Shown one piece after another: positions 42,370 to 50,725 of a DNA stretch of 64,000 nt. The stretch covers positions 1 to 64,000 of the forward strand of contig DATJTX010000022.1 of NCBI GenBank assembly GCA_035502855.1. The letters run 5' to 3'. The notes beneath the pieces were generated by a model that worked only from the letters and a program-made list of their open reading frames with translations, ran no database searches and was not told the DNA's origin. The translations under genes and the position numbers were made by a program. Each line of letters starts with the position of its first letter. The first letter of the stretch is position 1. Origin of the DNA: Candidatus Baltobacteraceae bacterium (lineage in GTDB: Bacteria; Vulcanimicrobiota; Vulcanimicrobiia; Vulcanimicrobiales; Vulcanimicrobiaceae).

Positions 42370-43493
42370 TCGGCGCGGTCCGCATCGACACGGCGGCGCT
42401 GCAGGCGAACGCGCAAGCGCTGCGCGAGCTGGTGGGCCCGCATCACGCGGCGTTCGTGGTCAAGGGCAACGCCTACGGGCACGGCATGGTCGAGACGGCG
42501 CTCGCGATCGAACGGCTTGCGGTCAAGGTGTGCGTCTACGCCGTCGATGAAGCACTCGAACTGCGCGACGGCGGCATCACCGCGCCCATTTTGATTCTCG
42601 GGCCGGTACCGCCCGAACGGCTCGGCGAGGCGATGCGTGCAGATGCGGAGATCGCGCTCTGGGATACCGGAGCCTTCGTACGCGACGTCGCCGCAGCCGC
42701 GGCTGCAGCGCAGACCCGCGCGAAGGTGCACGTGAAGATCAACACCGGGCTCAACCGGCTCGGCTTGCAGGCGGAGGATCTGCCCGACGCGGTGGAAGCG
42801 TACGGTCACATCGCCAGCCTCGAGGTCGCCGGCATCTTTTCGCATCTTGCCGCCGCCGAAGAACTCGACTCCCCGTTCACGATGCACCAGCTCGAACGGT
42901 TCAATGCGGCCTACGCGCACGCTGAACCGACGCTCGCGTCATTCGGCGCCAAACCGATTCGCCACATCGCCGCTTCGGCCGCCGCAATGCTTTGGCCGCA
43001 GACGCGACTCGATCTCTCGCGCTTCGGCATCGCCCTCTACGGCCTGTGGCCCTCGGCGCAAACGCGCGCGGCGATGGACGGCGCAAATGTACCGCTGTTT
43101 CCCGCGCTTTCGTATCAGTCGGAACTGGTGGTGGTGCGCACGATCGAGGCCGGCGAGCCGGTGGGCTACGGCACGACCTTTCACGCGCCGCGCCAGATGC
43201 GTATCGGCGTCGTACCGCTCGGCTACGCCGACGGCATCCCGCGCGCGCTTTCGAATAAAGGCGCGGTACTGGTCGAAGGCGCGCGATGCCCGATCGTCGG
43301 GCGCATCGGCATGAACATGCTCAGCATCGATCTCAGTCACGCACCCGGTGCGCAAGCCGCTTCAACGGTAACGCTGATCGGGCGCGACGGGGACGAAGAG
43401 ATCACGGTCGATGACTGGGCAATCTGGTCGGATACGATCAATTACGAGATCGTCACGCGGCTGCCGCCGACACTCACGCGCGAATTTATTTGA
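42366..43493 (+). CDS. alr: Alanine racemase
   Basis: This 375-aa PLP enzyme makes D-alanine for peptidoglycan. AAFVVKGNAYGHG carries the Schiff-base Lys33. VHVKINTGLNRLGLQAEDLP and AGIFSHLAAAEE are conserved barrel strands. The catalytic Tyr lies in EPVGYGTTF, and GRIGMNMLSIDLSHAP is the second active-site region. The length is normal. It overlaps the upstream membrane gene by ATGA. Its last 8 nt overlap the hisA 3' end in convergent orientation. D-Ala feeds Ddl, encoded about 2 kb away on the other strand. Confidence 0.95.
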   Translation: MIGAVRIDTAALQANAQALRELVGPHHAAFVVKGNAYGHGMVETALAIERLAVKVCVYAVDEALELRDGGITAPILILGPVPPERLGEAMRADAEIALWDTGAFVRDVAAAAAAAQTRAKVHVKINTGLNRLGLQAEDLPDAVEAYGHIASLEVAGIFSHLAAAEELDSPFTMHQLERFNAAYAHAEPTLASFGAKPIRHIAASAAAMLWPQTRLDLSRFGIALYGLWPSAQTRAAMDGANVPLFPALSYQSELVVVRTIEAGEPVGYGTTFHAPRQMRIGVVPLGYADGIPRALSNKGAVLVEGARCPIVGRIGMNMLSIDLSHAPGAQAASTVTLIGRDGDEEITVDDWAIWSDTINYEIVTRLPPTLTREFI

Positions 43494-44205
43494 CGGCGGC
43501 GATAGCGTCGGGGAGTTTGATCGTTCCCTTGTAAATCGCGCTCGCGACGATGCACGAGTCGACCGCCGGCGGCGCCTGCGTTTTGAGCGCGCGCAGGTCG
43601 TCGATCGTGCGTGCCCCGCCGTTGGCGGTGATCTTCAGGTCGGCGACGGCCGCGACTTCGCGCAGTGCCTCGATGTCGTAGCCTTCGCCCAATCCGTCGC
43701 GGCGAATTTCCGTGAAGATGATCCGCTTGATCCCCCACATCGCGACGCGTTTCACCAGCGAATCGCGGTCGACCGGCCGGCTCTCTTGCCAGCCGTGCGT
43801 CGCGACGTGTTTGCCCCGTACGTCGATCCCGGCGATCACGCGCTCGCCGAAGCGCCCGATGATCGCGCGCGCGCTGCGCTCGTCGTCTACCAGCATCGTG
43901 CCGATCACGATTTCGGACGCGCCCGCGTCGATCCGTTGCTGTGCCTTGTCGACGGTGCGAATGCCGCCGCCCACCTCCACCGGCACCTCGACGGCTTTGC
44001 AGATCGCGCTCACCACGCCCATGTTGTCGCCATGCCCGAACGCCGCGTCCAAGTCGATCACGTGCAGACGCTGCGCGCCTTGCGACACGAACGTCTTCGC
44101 CTGCGCGACCGGATCCTCGGCATACACGGTCGAGGTAGCGATATCGCCCGCCTCCATGCGCACGCATTTCCCACCCAGCAGATCCAGTGCCGGGATGACG
44201 ATCAT
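43486..44205 (-). CDS. hisA: ProFAR isomerase (histidine biosynthesis)
   Basis: ATG 44205 gives 239 aa, MIVIPALDLLGGKCVRMEAG. It is a TIM barrel: IPALDLLGGKCVR carries the catalytic Asp of the first strand; VEVGGGIRTV and GASEIVIGTM are the half-barrel phosphate-binding motifs; and FTEIRRDGLGEGYD holds the second acid. It isomerises 5'-ProFAR to PRFAR. It overlaps the citrate synthase stop by ATGA, so the two are coupled, an unusual pair with no other his genes nearby. In some lineages HisA is bifunctional (PriA, also TrpF); the present sequence does not decide that. Confidence 0.93.
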   Translation of the reverse strand: MIVIPALDLLGGKCVRMEAGDIATSTVYAEDPVAQAKTFVSQGAQRLHVIDLDAAFGHGDNMGVVSAICKAVEVPVEVGGGIRTVDKAQQRIDAGASEIVIGTMLVDDERSARAIIGRFGERVIAGIDVRGKHVATHGWQESRPVDRDSLVKRVAMWGIKRIIFTEIRRDGLGEGYDIEALREVAAVADLKITANGGARTIDDLRALKTQAPPAVDSCIVASAIYKGTIKLPDAIAAVK

Positions 44206-45353
44206 TGGCGCGATGCGATCGGGACGAACGGTCCCGGAGGCGGCCCGCTGTACGTGGCTTGCGGGCGAATCAGACGATTGTCGTGCAGTTGCTCGAGGAT
44301 GTGCGCGGTCCAGCCGGCGACTCGTCCGCACGCGAATAGACACGTGAACTCATCGCCCGGGATGCCCAAATCAGCCAGAACCGGCGCGGTGTAGAAATCG
44401 ACGTTGGCGTAAATCTTGCGATCCGGATGCTCTTCGGCGAGAATGCGCTGACTCTGCGTTTCGAGTTCACGCGCGATCGGATACCACTTCGATCCGCTGT
44501 GCGCGGAAAGATCTTTGGCGATCGCCTCGAGATGCTTGGCGCGCGGGTCGCGCACCCGGTACTCGCGATGGCCCATGCCCATGATGCGATTGTGTTTGGC
44601 GATCTCGTCGTGGACGAACTTCTCGGCCTTCTCGGGCGAGCCGATGGCGACGAGGTTCGTGTACGTCGCGCTCGCGGCGCCGCCGTGGAGATCGCCGGTA
44701 AGCGTGGCGAGCGCCGAGGTGACGCTGGCATAGATGTCGGCCCGCGTCGAGGCCGTCACCCGCGCCGAAAACGTCGAGGCGTTGTACGAGTGATCGGCGA
44801 GCAGCACGAGATAGGTGTCGATCGCGTCCTCCTCTACCGCCGCCGGCACTTTGCCCGTGCGCATGTACAGGAAGTTTCCCGCATCCGAGAGATCGGTGCG
44901 CGGCTCGATCGGGTCGAGCCCGCGACGGATGCGATCCCATGCCGCGACGATCGTCGGCATCTTGGCAATGAGTTCGATCGCGCTGTGCACGTCGGAGACA
45001 TGTTCGCCGTGATTGTTGACCGGCACGAAGAGCGCGAGTCCGCTGACGACCGTGCGCAGCACGTCCATCGGCCATGCCGTCTTCGGCACCGTCTGCATTG
45101 CGGTCAGCAACGGTCCCGGAAGCGCGCGCCGAGACGCGAGTTCGCGCTTGAATTCTTCCAATTCTTTGGCGTTCGGGAGATGGCCCAATAGCAGAAGATG
45201 CGCGACTTCTTCAAACGTCACGTTTGGCGCGAGGTCGTCGATGTCGTAGCCGCGATATGTCAGACGGCCGATCTGGCCTTCGACATTACTAAGAACGGTG
45301 GATCCGACCACGACGCCCTCGAGACCGCGATCGACAACCAAACCAGTAGACAT
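44202..45353 (-). CDS. gltA: Citrate synthase
   Basis: This 383-aa protein, starting MSTGLVVDRGLEGVVVGSTV, has GGAGG before the ATG. GQIGRLTYRGYDIDDLA is typical of the shorter (type I, CitZ-like) citrate or methylcitrate synthases. Catalytic residues appear as ADHSYNASTFSAR (first His), MGMGHREYRVRDPRA (second His) and ANVDFYTAPVL (Asp). It condenses acetyl-CoA and oxaloacetate to start the TCA cycle. Methylcitrate synthase is the alternative. It lies downstream of ddl on the same strand after an 87-bp gap with its own likely promoter, and its stop overlaps hisA. Confidence 0.92.
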   Translation of the reverse strand: MSTGLVVDRGLEGVVVGSTVLSNVEGQIGRLTYRGYDIDDLAPNVTFEEVAHLLLLGHLPNAKELEEFKRELASRRALPGPLLTAMQTVPKTAWPMDVLRTVVSGLALFVPVNNHGEHVSDVHSAIELIAKMPTIVAAWDRIRRGLDPIEPRTDLSDAGNFLYMRTGKVPAAVEEDAIDTYLVLLADHSYNASTFSARVTASTRADIYASVTSALATLTGDLHGGAASATYTNLVAIGSPEKAEKFVHDEIAKHNRIMGMGHREYRVRDPRAKHLEAIAKDLSAHSGSKWYPIARELETQSQRILAEEHPDRKIYANVDFYTAPVLADLGIPGDEFTCLFACGRVAGWTAHILEQLHDNRLIRPQATYSGPPPGPFVPIASRQ

Positions 45354-45435
45354 AAAACCCTCCAGGAAACGCCCCCGAGGTAGCCGAGAGCCTAGTGAAT
45401 TTTGAGGAGGCGGCCACCCCCGCCTGCCGACAAAA

Positions 45436-45449
45436 GTCGCCTAGGCGAC
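45436..45449. other. 14-bp perfect palindrome at the ddl stop codon
   Basis: GTCGCCTAGGCGAC is a perfect palindrome whose central CTAG includes the TAG stop of ddl (minus strand). It could be a regulator site for the following citrate synthase gene or a relic of the CTAG-targeting elements seen elsewhere. There is no terminator T-run. Confidence 0.5.
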
Positions 45450-46373
45450 ATCCCTTACGTCGCGGCGCGCGAGCGCGTAGCCGACGAGCCGATCGACCAG
45501 CGCTTCGTACGAAATACCAACCGAGCCGCACGCGTCGGGCACGAGGCTCGTCGGAGTGAGACCGGGCAGCGTGTTGATCTCCAGGATCTGCGGCCGCCCC
45601 TCTTTGGTCACGATGAAATCGGTGCGCGAGTAGTCGCGCAGCCCGAGCAGCCGGTGCACCGAGAGCGCGATCATCTGCAACCGTGCCGCCAGATCTTCGT
45701 CGATCCGCGCCGGCACGACGTGCGTGCTGCCCCCCGGACCGTATTTGGCTTCGAACGTGTAGAACTCGTCTTGATTCGGAATGATCTCGATCACCGGCAG
45801 CGCCTCTTCGCCCAAGATCGCGACGGTGAATTCGCGTCCGTCCAAATACTCCTCGGCCATGATCTGCGCGTAATTCTTGGCGGCGGCGAGCATGGCGTTC
45901 GTCCACTGCTCGTGCGTGCGCACGATCGTCACGCCGATCGCACTGCCTTCGAAGCGCGGCTTGATCACCAGCGGCAAATCCAGCGAGCCCGGGAGCAGCG
46001 GCAACGTGCCGCCCGAGAGATCGAAGAGATCCCACGCGGCGGTCGGCAAACCTTCGGCGGCGAGCAACTTCTTGGTGAGATGTTTATCCATCGCGATCGC
46101 TGCTGCCTCGACGCCGCTGCCGGTGTAGGGAATCGCGAGGAAATCGAGCAGCGCCTGCACTTGCCCGTCCTCGCCGCCCGGTCCGTGCAGCGCGTTGAAG
46201 ACCGCGTCGGGTGCGATCTCGCGGATCGCATCGACGAAGCGCAGATCGTAGTCGAGCGATTGCGCGTCGTAGCCGAGCGACTGCAGCGCGCGCATCACGC
46301 CCGATCCGGTCGAGATCGAAATCTCGCGCTCGGCGCTCGAGCCGCCCATGACAACGGCGATCTTAGCTTTCAT
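45441..46373 (-). CDS. ddl: D-alanine--D-alanine ligase
   Basis: This 310-aa ATP-grasp enzyme joins two D-Ala for the peptidoglycan stem. KIAVVMGGSSAEREISISTG is the N-terminal loop with the catalytic Glu. VFNALHGPGGEDGQVQALLD and PYTGSGVEAAAIAMDKHLTK follow. LPLVIKPRFEGSAIGV holds ATP-binding residues, and DFIVTKEGRPQILEINTLPG is the metal site (E-x-N). It overlaps murB by 4 nt and is the last gene of the dcw cluster here; ftsQ-ftsA-ftsZ do not follow. Confidence 0.95.
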   Translation of the reverse strand: MKAKIAVVMGGSSAEREISISTGSGVMRALQSLGYDAQSLDYDLRFVDAIREIAPDAVFNALHGPGGEDGQVQALLDFLAIPYTGSGVEAAAIAMDKHLTKKLLAAEGLPTAAWDLFDLSGGTLPLLPGSLDLPLVIKPRFEGSAIGVTIVRTHEQWTNAMLAAAKNYAQIMAEEYLDGREFTVAILGEEALPVIEIIPNQDEFYTFEAKYGPGGSTHVVPARIDEDLAARLQMIALSVHRLLGLRDYSRTDFIVTKEGRPQILEINTLPGLTPTSLVPDACGSVGISYEALVDRLVGYALARRDVRDVA

Positions 46374-47326
46374 GTCTCATCGATGAAGACACCGACCAAA
46401 TGAACTTCCAGTTGCAATTCGACCCTAAATCGATCGAAAACGGCTCGGCGCACGCGCGCAAGAAGCGTTGCGACATCCTTGGCACTGGCTCCCCCGACGT
46501 TGTTGATGAAGTTGGCGTGGAGCTCCGAGACTTCCGCGCCGCCGACCCGCCATCCCTTAGCCCCGGCTGCTTCGATCAACCGCGCCGCCTTGTCGCCGGG
46601 CGGATTGCGGAAGCAGGAGCCCGCGTTGGGGAGCGCGATCGGCTGCGTGCTCTTACGGCGCACCAAGCGCGAGCGCATCTCCTCGCGCACGCGCTTGGGA
46701 TCGCCGCGATCGAACGCGAGATTCACGCGCGCCACGATCGCATCGCGCGCCAGCGAGGTATGCCGGTAGAAATACTGCACGGTCACGGCGTGCGGTTGCG
46801 GCTTGGCCGGACTTTGCACCCACAGCTCGCGCACGAACTCGCCGATCTCACGATCGGTTCCCGCGTTCATGCGCAGCGAGCCGCCGACCGTGCCGGGAAT
46901 ACCCGCGAGCGACCCGATGCCGACCGCGCCGAGCGAGGCCGCGCGGGAGGTGACCGCCGCCATCTCGGCCGAAGCGCCGGCATCGACCAGCACGCGCGCC
47001 GCATCGGTGTGCGCCTCGATCGCCTTGAACGCACCGCCCAGCCGCAGCACGATTCCGCGCAGACCGCCGTCGCCGATCAGCACGTTGCTGCCGCCGCCGA
47101 GCACGAACCAGGGGAGTTTGCGTTTGAAACACCGTGCCATCACCGCCGCGATTTCCGCTTCGCTTTCCGCGACGGCAAAGGCGTCCGCCGGCCCGCCGAT
47201 CCTCCACGACGTGTACGGCGCGAGCGGTTCATCGAATTTCACGCGCGCGCCGAACGTTTCCAGCAGCGCCGCCCGATCCGCCGTCGAGAGCAGCGACTCC
47301 GTCGCGAGCGCGTTGGTGAGACTCAT
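46370..47326 (-). CDS. murB: UDP-N-acetylenolpyruvoylglucosamine reductase
   Basis: This 318-aa FAD enzyme reduces UDP-GlcNAc-enolpyruvate to UDP-MurNAc with NADPH. YTSWRIGGPADAFAVAES and VLGGGSNVLIGDGGLRGIVL bind FAD. GSLAGIPGTVGGSLRMNAG is the central hallmark. The proton-donor Ser lies in PNAGSCFRNPPGDKAARLIE, and the catalytic Glu near the C-terminus is in QLEVHLVG. The Y-R-x-S loop is represented by YFYRHTSL, i.e. type I-like. ATGA overlaps on both sides tie it to murC and ddl. Confidence 0.95.
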   Translation of the reverse strand: MSLTNALATESLLSTADRAALLETFGARVKFDEPLAPYTSWRIGGPADAFAVAESEAEIAAVMARCFKRKLPWFVLGGGSNVLIGDGGLRGIVLRLGGAFKAIEAHTDAARVLVDAGASAEMAAVTSRAASLGAVGIGSLAGIPGTVGGSLRMNAGTDREIGEFVRELWVQSPAKPQPHAVTVQYFYRHTSLARDAIVARVNLAFDRGDPKRVREEMRSRLVRRKSTQPIALPNAGSCFRNPPGDKAARLIEAAGAKGWRVGGAEVSELHANFINNVGGASAKDVATLLARVRRAVFDRFRVELQLEVHLVGVFIDET

Positions 47327-48720
47327 ACCTTGACGTCGGCGGCGTTGGCGCGCCGCGCCAAACGCGCGGCCACGTCGGTGATGTTGCCCGCGCCGAGCAT
47401 CAACACCAGCGCGCCGCGCGGCACATCGCGCAGCAACACCTCTTCCAGCTCGTCGACCCGCGACACGTACGTCACCGGCGAGCCGGCGGCAGCAAGAGGC
47501 TCACCGATCGAACGTTCCGAGATGCCGGGAATCGGCGGTTCCGATGCAGCGTAGACCGGCGCGAGATAGACGCGATCCGCGCCTTTGAGCGCATCGGCAA
47601 AATCGCGCGCGAGATACGCCGTGCGCGAATACCGGTGCGGCTGAAACGCGACGATCACCGGCCCGCGATGGTATTGGCGCGCGGCGGCGATCGTCGCGCG
47701 CACCGCGGTCGGATGATGGGCGTAGTCGTCGACCAGCACCATGCGATCGCTGCGCACCAGAATATCGAAACGGCGGCGCACGCCCCGAAACGCGTTCAAG
47801 CCTTCGGCAATGCGCACGAACGGCACCTCGAGCTCGCGCGCCGCGGCGATCGCGGCCAGTGCGTTCTGAACGTTGATCGTGCCCGGCACGTTGAGTTCGA
47901 TCGTACCCAGGCACACCTCGCCGGCGATCGCATCGAACGAGGTACCCAAGCCCTGCGCGTGCACGTTGCTCGCGCGGACGTCGGCGCGCGGCCCGAAACC
48001 GAAGGTCACCGTGCGCGCGCGCCGTTCGCGTTCGAGCAGCGAGGCGGCAAGCGGGTTATCGACGCCGACGATCGCGCAGCCGTCTTTCGGAAGCTTGCGC
48101 AGAAATTCTTCGAAGGCGCGCACGAGCTGCGGCAGCTCGTCGTCGCTCTGCAGATGATCGTTCTCGATGTTGGTGACGATCGCGATCTTCGGATCGAGCA
48201 GCGCGAAGGAGCCGTCGGACTCATCGGCCTCGGTCACGAACCATGCGCTGCGCCCGTCGTACGCGTTGGTGCCGAGCGCGCCGTCGATGCCGCCCAGCGC
48301 CAGGCTCGCGTCGACCCCGGCTGCACGCAGCACCGCGGCAATCATCGCCGTCGTCGTGGTTTTGCCGTGCGTCCCGCAGACCCCGACGCCGCTGCGATTG
48401 CGCAGCAGTTCAGCCAACATCTCGCCGCGATGCAAAAGCGGAATACCGCGGCGCTGCGCCGCCAGGTATTCGGGATTGCGGCGATCGATCGCGGAGCTGA
48501 CGACGACCGTGTGCGCAGCATCGACGTTGGCCGCGTCGTGGCCGATACGAACGTCGGCGCCTTCCTCGCGCAACTCGGCGATGAGCGCGGTCTCTTTCAG
48601 ATCGGAACCGGAGACGCGCTGACCGCGTGCGAGCAGAATCCGCGCGATCGCACTCATGCCGATCCCGCCGATCCCAACGAAATGCCAGGTTTTTGCGCCG
48701 GCTTCGCTCGCGTTGCTCAC
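47323..48720 (-). CDS. murC: UDP-N-acetylmuramate--L-alanine ligase
   Basis: This 465-aa protein adds the first amino acid (L-Ala) to UDP-MurNAc. WHFVGIGGIGMSAIARILLA is the UDP-binding N-terminal domain. GVCGTHGKTTTTAMIAAVLR is the ATP P-loop shared by Mur ligases. EADESDGSFALLDPKIAIVT and IENDHLQSDD carry Mg ligands. VDDYAHHPTAVRATIAAARQ is the C-terminal domain signature (D-D-Y-A-H-H-P). Overlaps of 4 nt with murG and murB are seen. Confidence 0.96.
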   Translation of the reverse strand: MSNASEAGAKTWHFVGIGGIGMSAIARILLARGQRVSGSDLKETALIAELREEGADVRIGHDAANVDAAHTVVVSSAIDRRNPEYLAAQRRGIPLLHRGEMLAELLRNRSGVGVCGTHGKTTTTAMIAAVLRAAGVDASLALGGIDGALGTNAYDGRSAWFVTEADESDGSFALLDPKIAIVTNIENDHLQSDDELPQLVRAFEEFLRKLPKDGCAIVGVDNPLAASLLERERRARTVTFGFGPRADVRASNVHAQGLGTSFDAIAGEVCLGTIELNVPGTINVQNALAAIAAARELEVPFVRIAEGLNAFRGVRRRFDILVRSDRMVLVDDYAHHPTAVRATIAAARQYHRGPVIVAFQPHRYSRTAYLARDFADALKGADRVYLAPVYAASEPPIPGISERSIGEPLAAAGSPVTYVSRVDELEEVLLRDVPRGALVLMLGAGNITDVAARLARRANAADVKV

Positions 48721-49784
48721 GCTCGATTCTTCCGCACAGTAAGCAATTCGACCCGGGCGAGAATTGTCGTAAGCGGATCGGGTTCGACCGTGCGCGAGGC
48801 GGCGGCGCGCAATTCGGCTAGGCGAGCGGGCCGCGTGACCTCGGCGAGGATACCGCGCAGCTTCCCGGCGAGCAGCTCCCGGTCGTCCACCACCACCGCC
48901 GCGCCGGATCGCGCAAGCATGGCGGCGTTGGCGCGCTGATGGTCCTGCGCCGCGTGCGGATAGGGCACGAGGATCGCCGGGCGGCCGGTTGCCGCCAGCT
49001 CGCCCAGGGTCGAAGCGCCCGCGCGCGCCAGCACGAGGTCCGCCGCCGCGTACGCATCGGTCATGTCATCGAGATATGCACGAAGAACACCGTCGCTGCG
49101 CCCGAGCGCGCTGCGCACCCGGTCGTACTCTTTTTCGCCGGTCACGTGAACGAGTTGCCATCCCTGCGGCAGCCCGTCGCTCGTGAGCAGTGAGGTCAGC
49201 GCGTCGTTGATCGTGCGCGCGCCTTGACTGCCGCCCACCGCCAGCAACGTCTGCCGTTTGGTCGAAAGCCCGAGCCGCTCGACCGCGGCATCGCGACTCG
49301 GCAACGCGCGCAGCGCCGCACGCACCGGAATGCCGGTGTGCACGTACTTGCCGGTAAAGTGCGCGTCGCCGTCCGCGAACGCGCCCCACACCTCGTCGAC
49401 CAGCGGCGCGAGCAGCCGATTCGTGAGCCCCGGGTGCGCATTCGGCTCGAGCAAGACGATCGTCTTTCGCAACATCCGTGCCGCGAGTGCAACCGGGAAC
49501 GCGACGTAACCCCCGGTCGCGATCACGATGTCCGGCCGGAGCCGGCGCAGCGCGCTCATCGCCTGAACGACGCCGACGAGATTGACGTACGCGCGTTTGG
49601 CCGGCGCACTTCGTATCGTGACCAGCGGATAGCCGGCTCTGGGAACGAGCGTTGCTTCCAGTCGATCGGCCGTACCGATGAACGTGACGTTCGCCCGATC
49701 CCCGAGCGCTTGCGCGATCGCGATGGCCGGATAGAGATGACCACCGGTTCCGCCGCCGGTGAAGACGACGTTCAGCCGATCCAT
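48717..49784 (-). CDS. murG: UDP-GlcNAc:lipid I GlcNAc-transferase
   Basis: This 355-aa GT-B glycosyltransferase on the inner face of the membrane makes lipid II. VVFTGGGTGGHLYPAIAIAQ is the N-terminal G-loop. GGYVAFPVALAARML and LEPNAHPGLTNRLLAPLVDE follow. VGGSQGARTINDAL is the second G-loop. VLARAGASTLGELAATGRPA and PYPHAAQDHQRANA form the UDP-GlcNAc site. Its start is overlapped by the end of the DUF2332 gene (13 nt), and its stop overlaps murC. Confidence 0.95.
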   Translation of the reverse strand: MDRLNVVFTGGGTGGHLYPAIAIAQALGDRANVTFIGTADRLEATLVPRAGYPLVTIRSAPAKRAYVNLVGVVQAMSALRRLRPDIVIATGGYVAFPVALAARMLRKTIVLLEPNAHPGLTNRLLAPLVDEVWGAFADGDAHFTGKYVHTGIPVRAALRALPSRDAAVERLGLSTKRQTLLAVGGSQGARTINDALTSLLTSDGLPQGWQLVHVTGEKEYDRVRSALGRSDGVLRAYLDDMTDAYAAADLVLARAGASTLGELAATGRPAILVPYPHAAQDHQRANAAMLARSGAAVVVDDRELLAGKLRGILAEVTRPARLAELRAAASRTVEPDPLTTILARVELLTVRKNRA

Positions 49785-50725
49785 TCGATCTCTCGCGCGT
49801 GTCCGGTGCTCGTGGCGATCAGCTCATCGTATCCGCCGGGCCAGGTTCGCAGGCGCGTCTGGTAGCGGCGGCTTCCGCGCTCGAATTCCATGCGAAGCCA
49901 CGCGAACGGGCCGTTCGCCGTTGCCGCAGCGCCGATGGCTTCGATGATGCCGGCAAGCCGCGCGCGCTCGTCTTTGGTGAGATGATCGCTCACGACGGAC
50001 TGCATCACCACCGTTGCGTAACCGGGCTTCGGCTCGACGCGGCGCGGCAGCCACTCGAACATATCCGCCTGCTCGACCGCGAGCGGCCGCGTACGCGCCC
50101 GCTCGATTGCCTGGTGAAGGAGGGCGACGCGTTCCCCGTCGTCCGCCCAGACGTAAGAGAGCAGGCGTCTGCGATCTTCTTCCTTATTGATATCGAGGGG
50201 GTGCAGGTCGCACGCCGCCCGTTCGGCGATGTCGTACCCGTCGATTTCGATCCGCGTGTTCAGACCCGCGCTTGCGCCGATTTCGAACAGGCGCAACGGG
50301 AACCCCGAGGCTCGCGCGAACGTCGAGAGTCCGGCGGCTAGAACCCGCGCGCGCATCACCTCGTTGGTCTGCGGCGTCCGCGCAAAGAGCTTGCCGATGC
50401 GCTCGTCGTTGGATTCGAGCCGCGCACGCATTGCCTCCCACAGTTTGTCCCACTGCCGCTCGGCGCCGCCGCACGAGGGCAAGAGCGCCGCGACGTCGGG
50501 CGCCTCGCCGCTCAGCGCAAGAAAATGAAAGGCCGCCATCAGACGCACGCCGGGCGTCGACATCTGCTTGCGTGCGGGATCCTCCTCGAAGAAGCGATAC
50601 ATCGCGCCGTGGGCACGATAATCGGCAAGCGCGCGTTCCAACGCGCGCTGATAGAGCTGCGAGCCCATGATCCCGAACGCCTCGATCTGCTGCACGAGAC
50701 GCCGCTCGACCGGATCCGCGATCAC
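49772..50725 (-). CDS. DUF2332 family protein inside the dcw cluster
   Basis: The GTG at 50725 overlaps the ftsW TGA (GTGA), giving 317 aa. The much longer frame upstream runs antisense through ftsW and is rejected. FGIMGSQLYQRALERALADY, then FHFLALSGEAPDVAALLPSC, LFEIGASAGLNTRIE, VVMQSVVSDHLTKDERARLA and FAWLRMEFERG match the DUF2332 family, known mainly from Actinobacteria. The E-I-G-A-S-A-G-L-N segment resembles a nucleotide- or SAM-binding loop, but activity is unknown. Its position, coupled between ftsW and murG, is unusual and suggests a cell-wall or division-linked role or a fixed insertion. Confidence 0.85.
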   Translation of the reverse strand: MIADPVERRLVQQIEAFGIMGSQLYQRALERALADYRAHGAMYRFFEEDPARKQMSTPGVRLMAAFHFLALSGEAPDVAALLPSCGGAERQWDKLWEAMRARLESNDERIGKLFARTPQTNEVMRARVLAAGLSTFARASGFPLRLFEIGASAGLNTRIEIDGYDIAERAACDLHPLDINKEEDRRRLLSYVWADDGERVALLHQAIERARTRPLAVEQADMFEWLPRRVEPKPGYATVVMQSVVSDHLTKDERARLAGIIEAIGAAATANGPFAWLRMEFERGSRRYQTRLRTWPGGYDELIATSTGHAREIEWIG

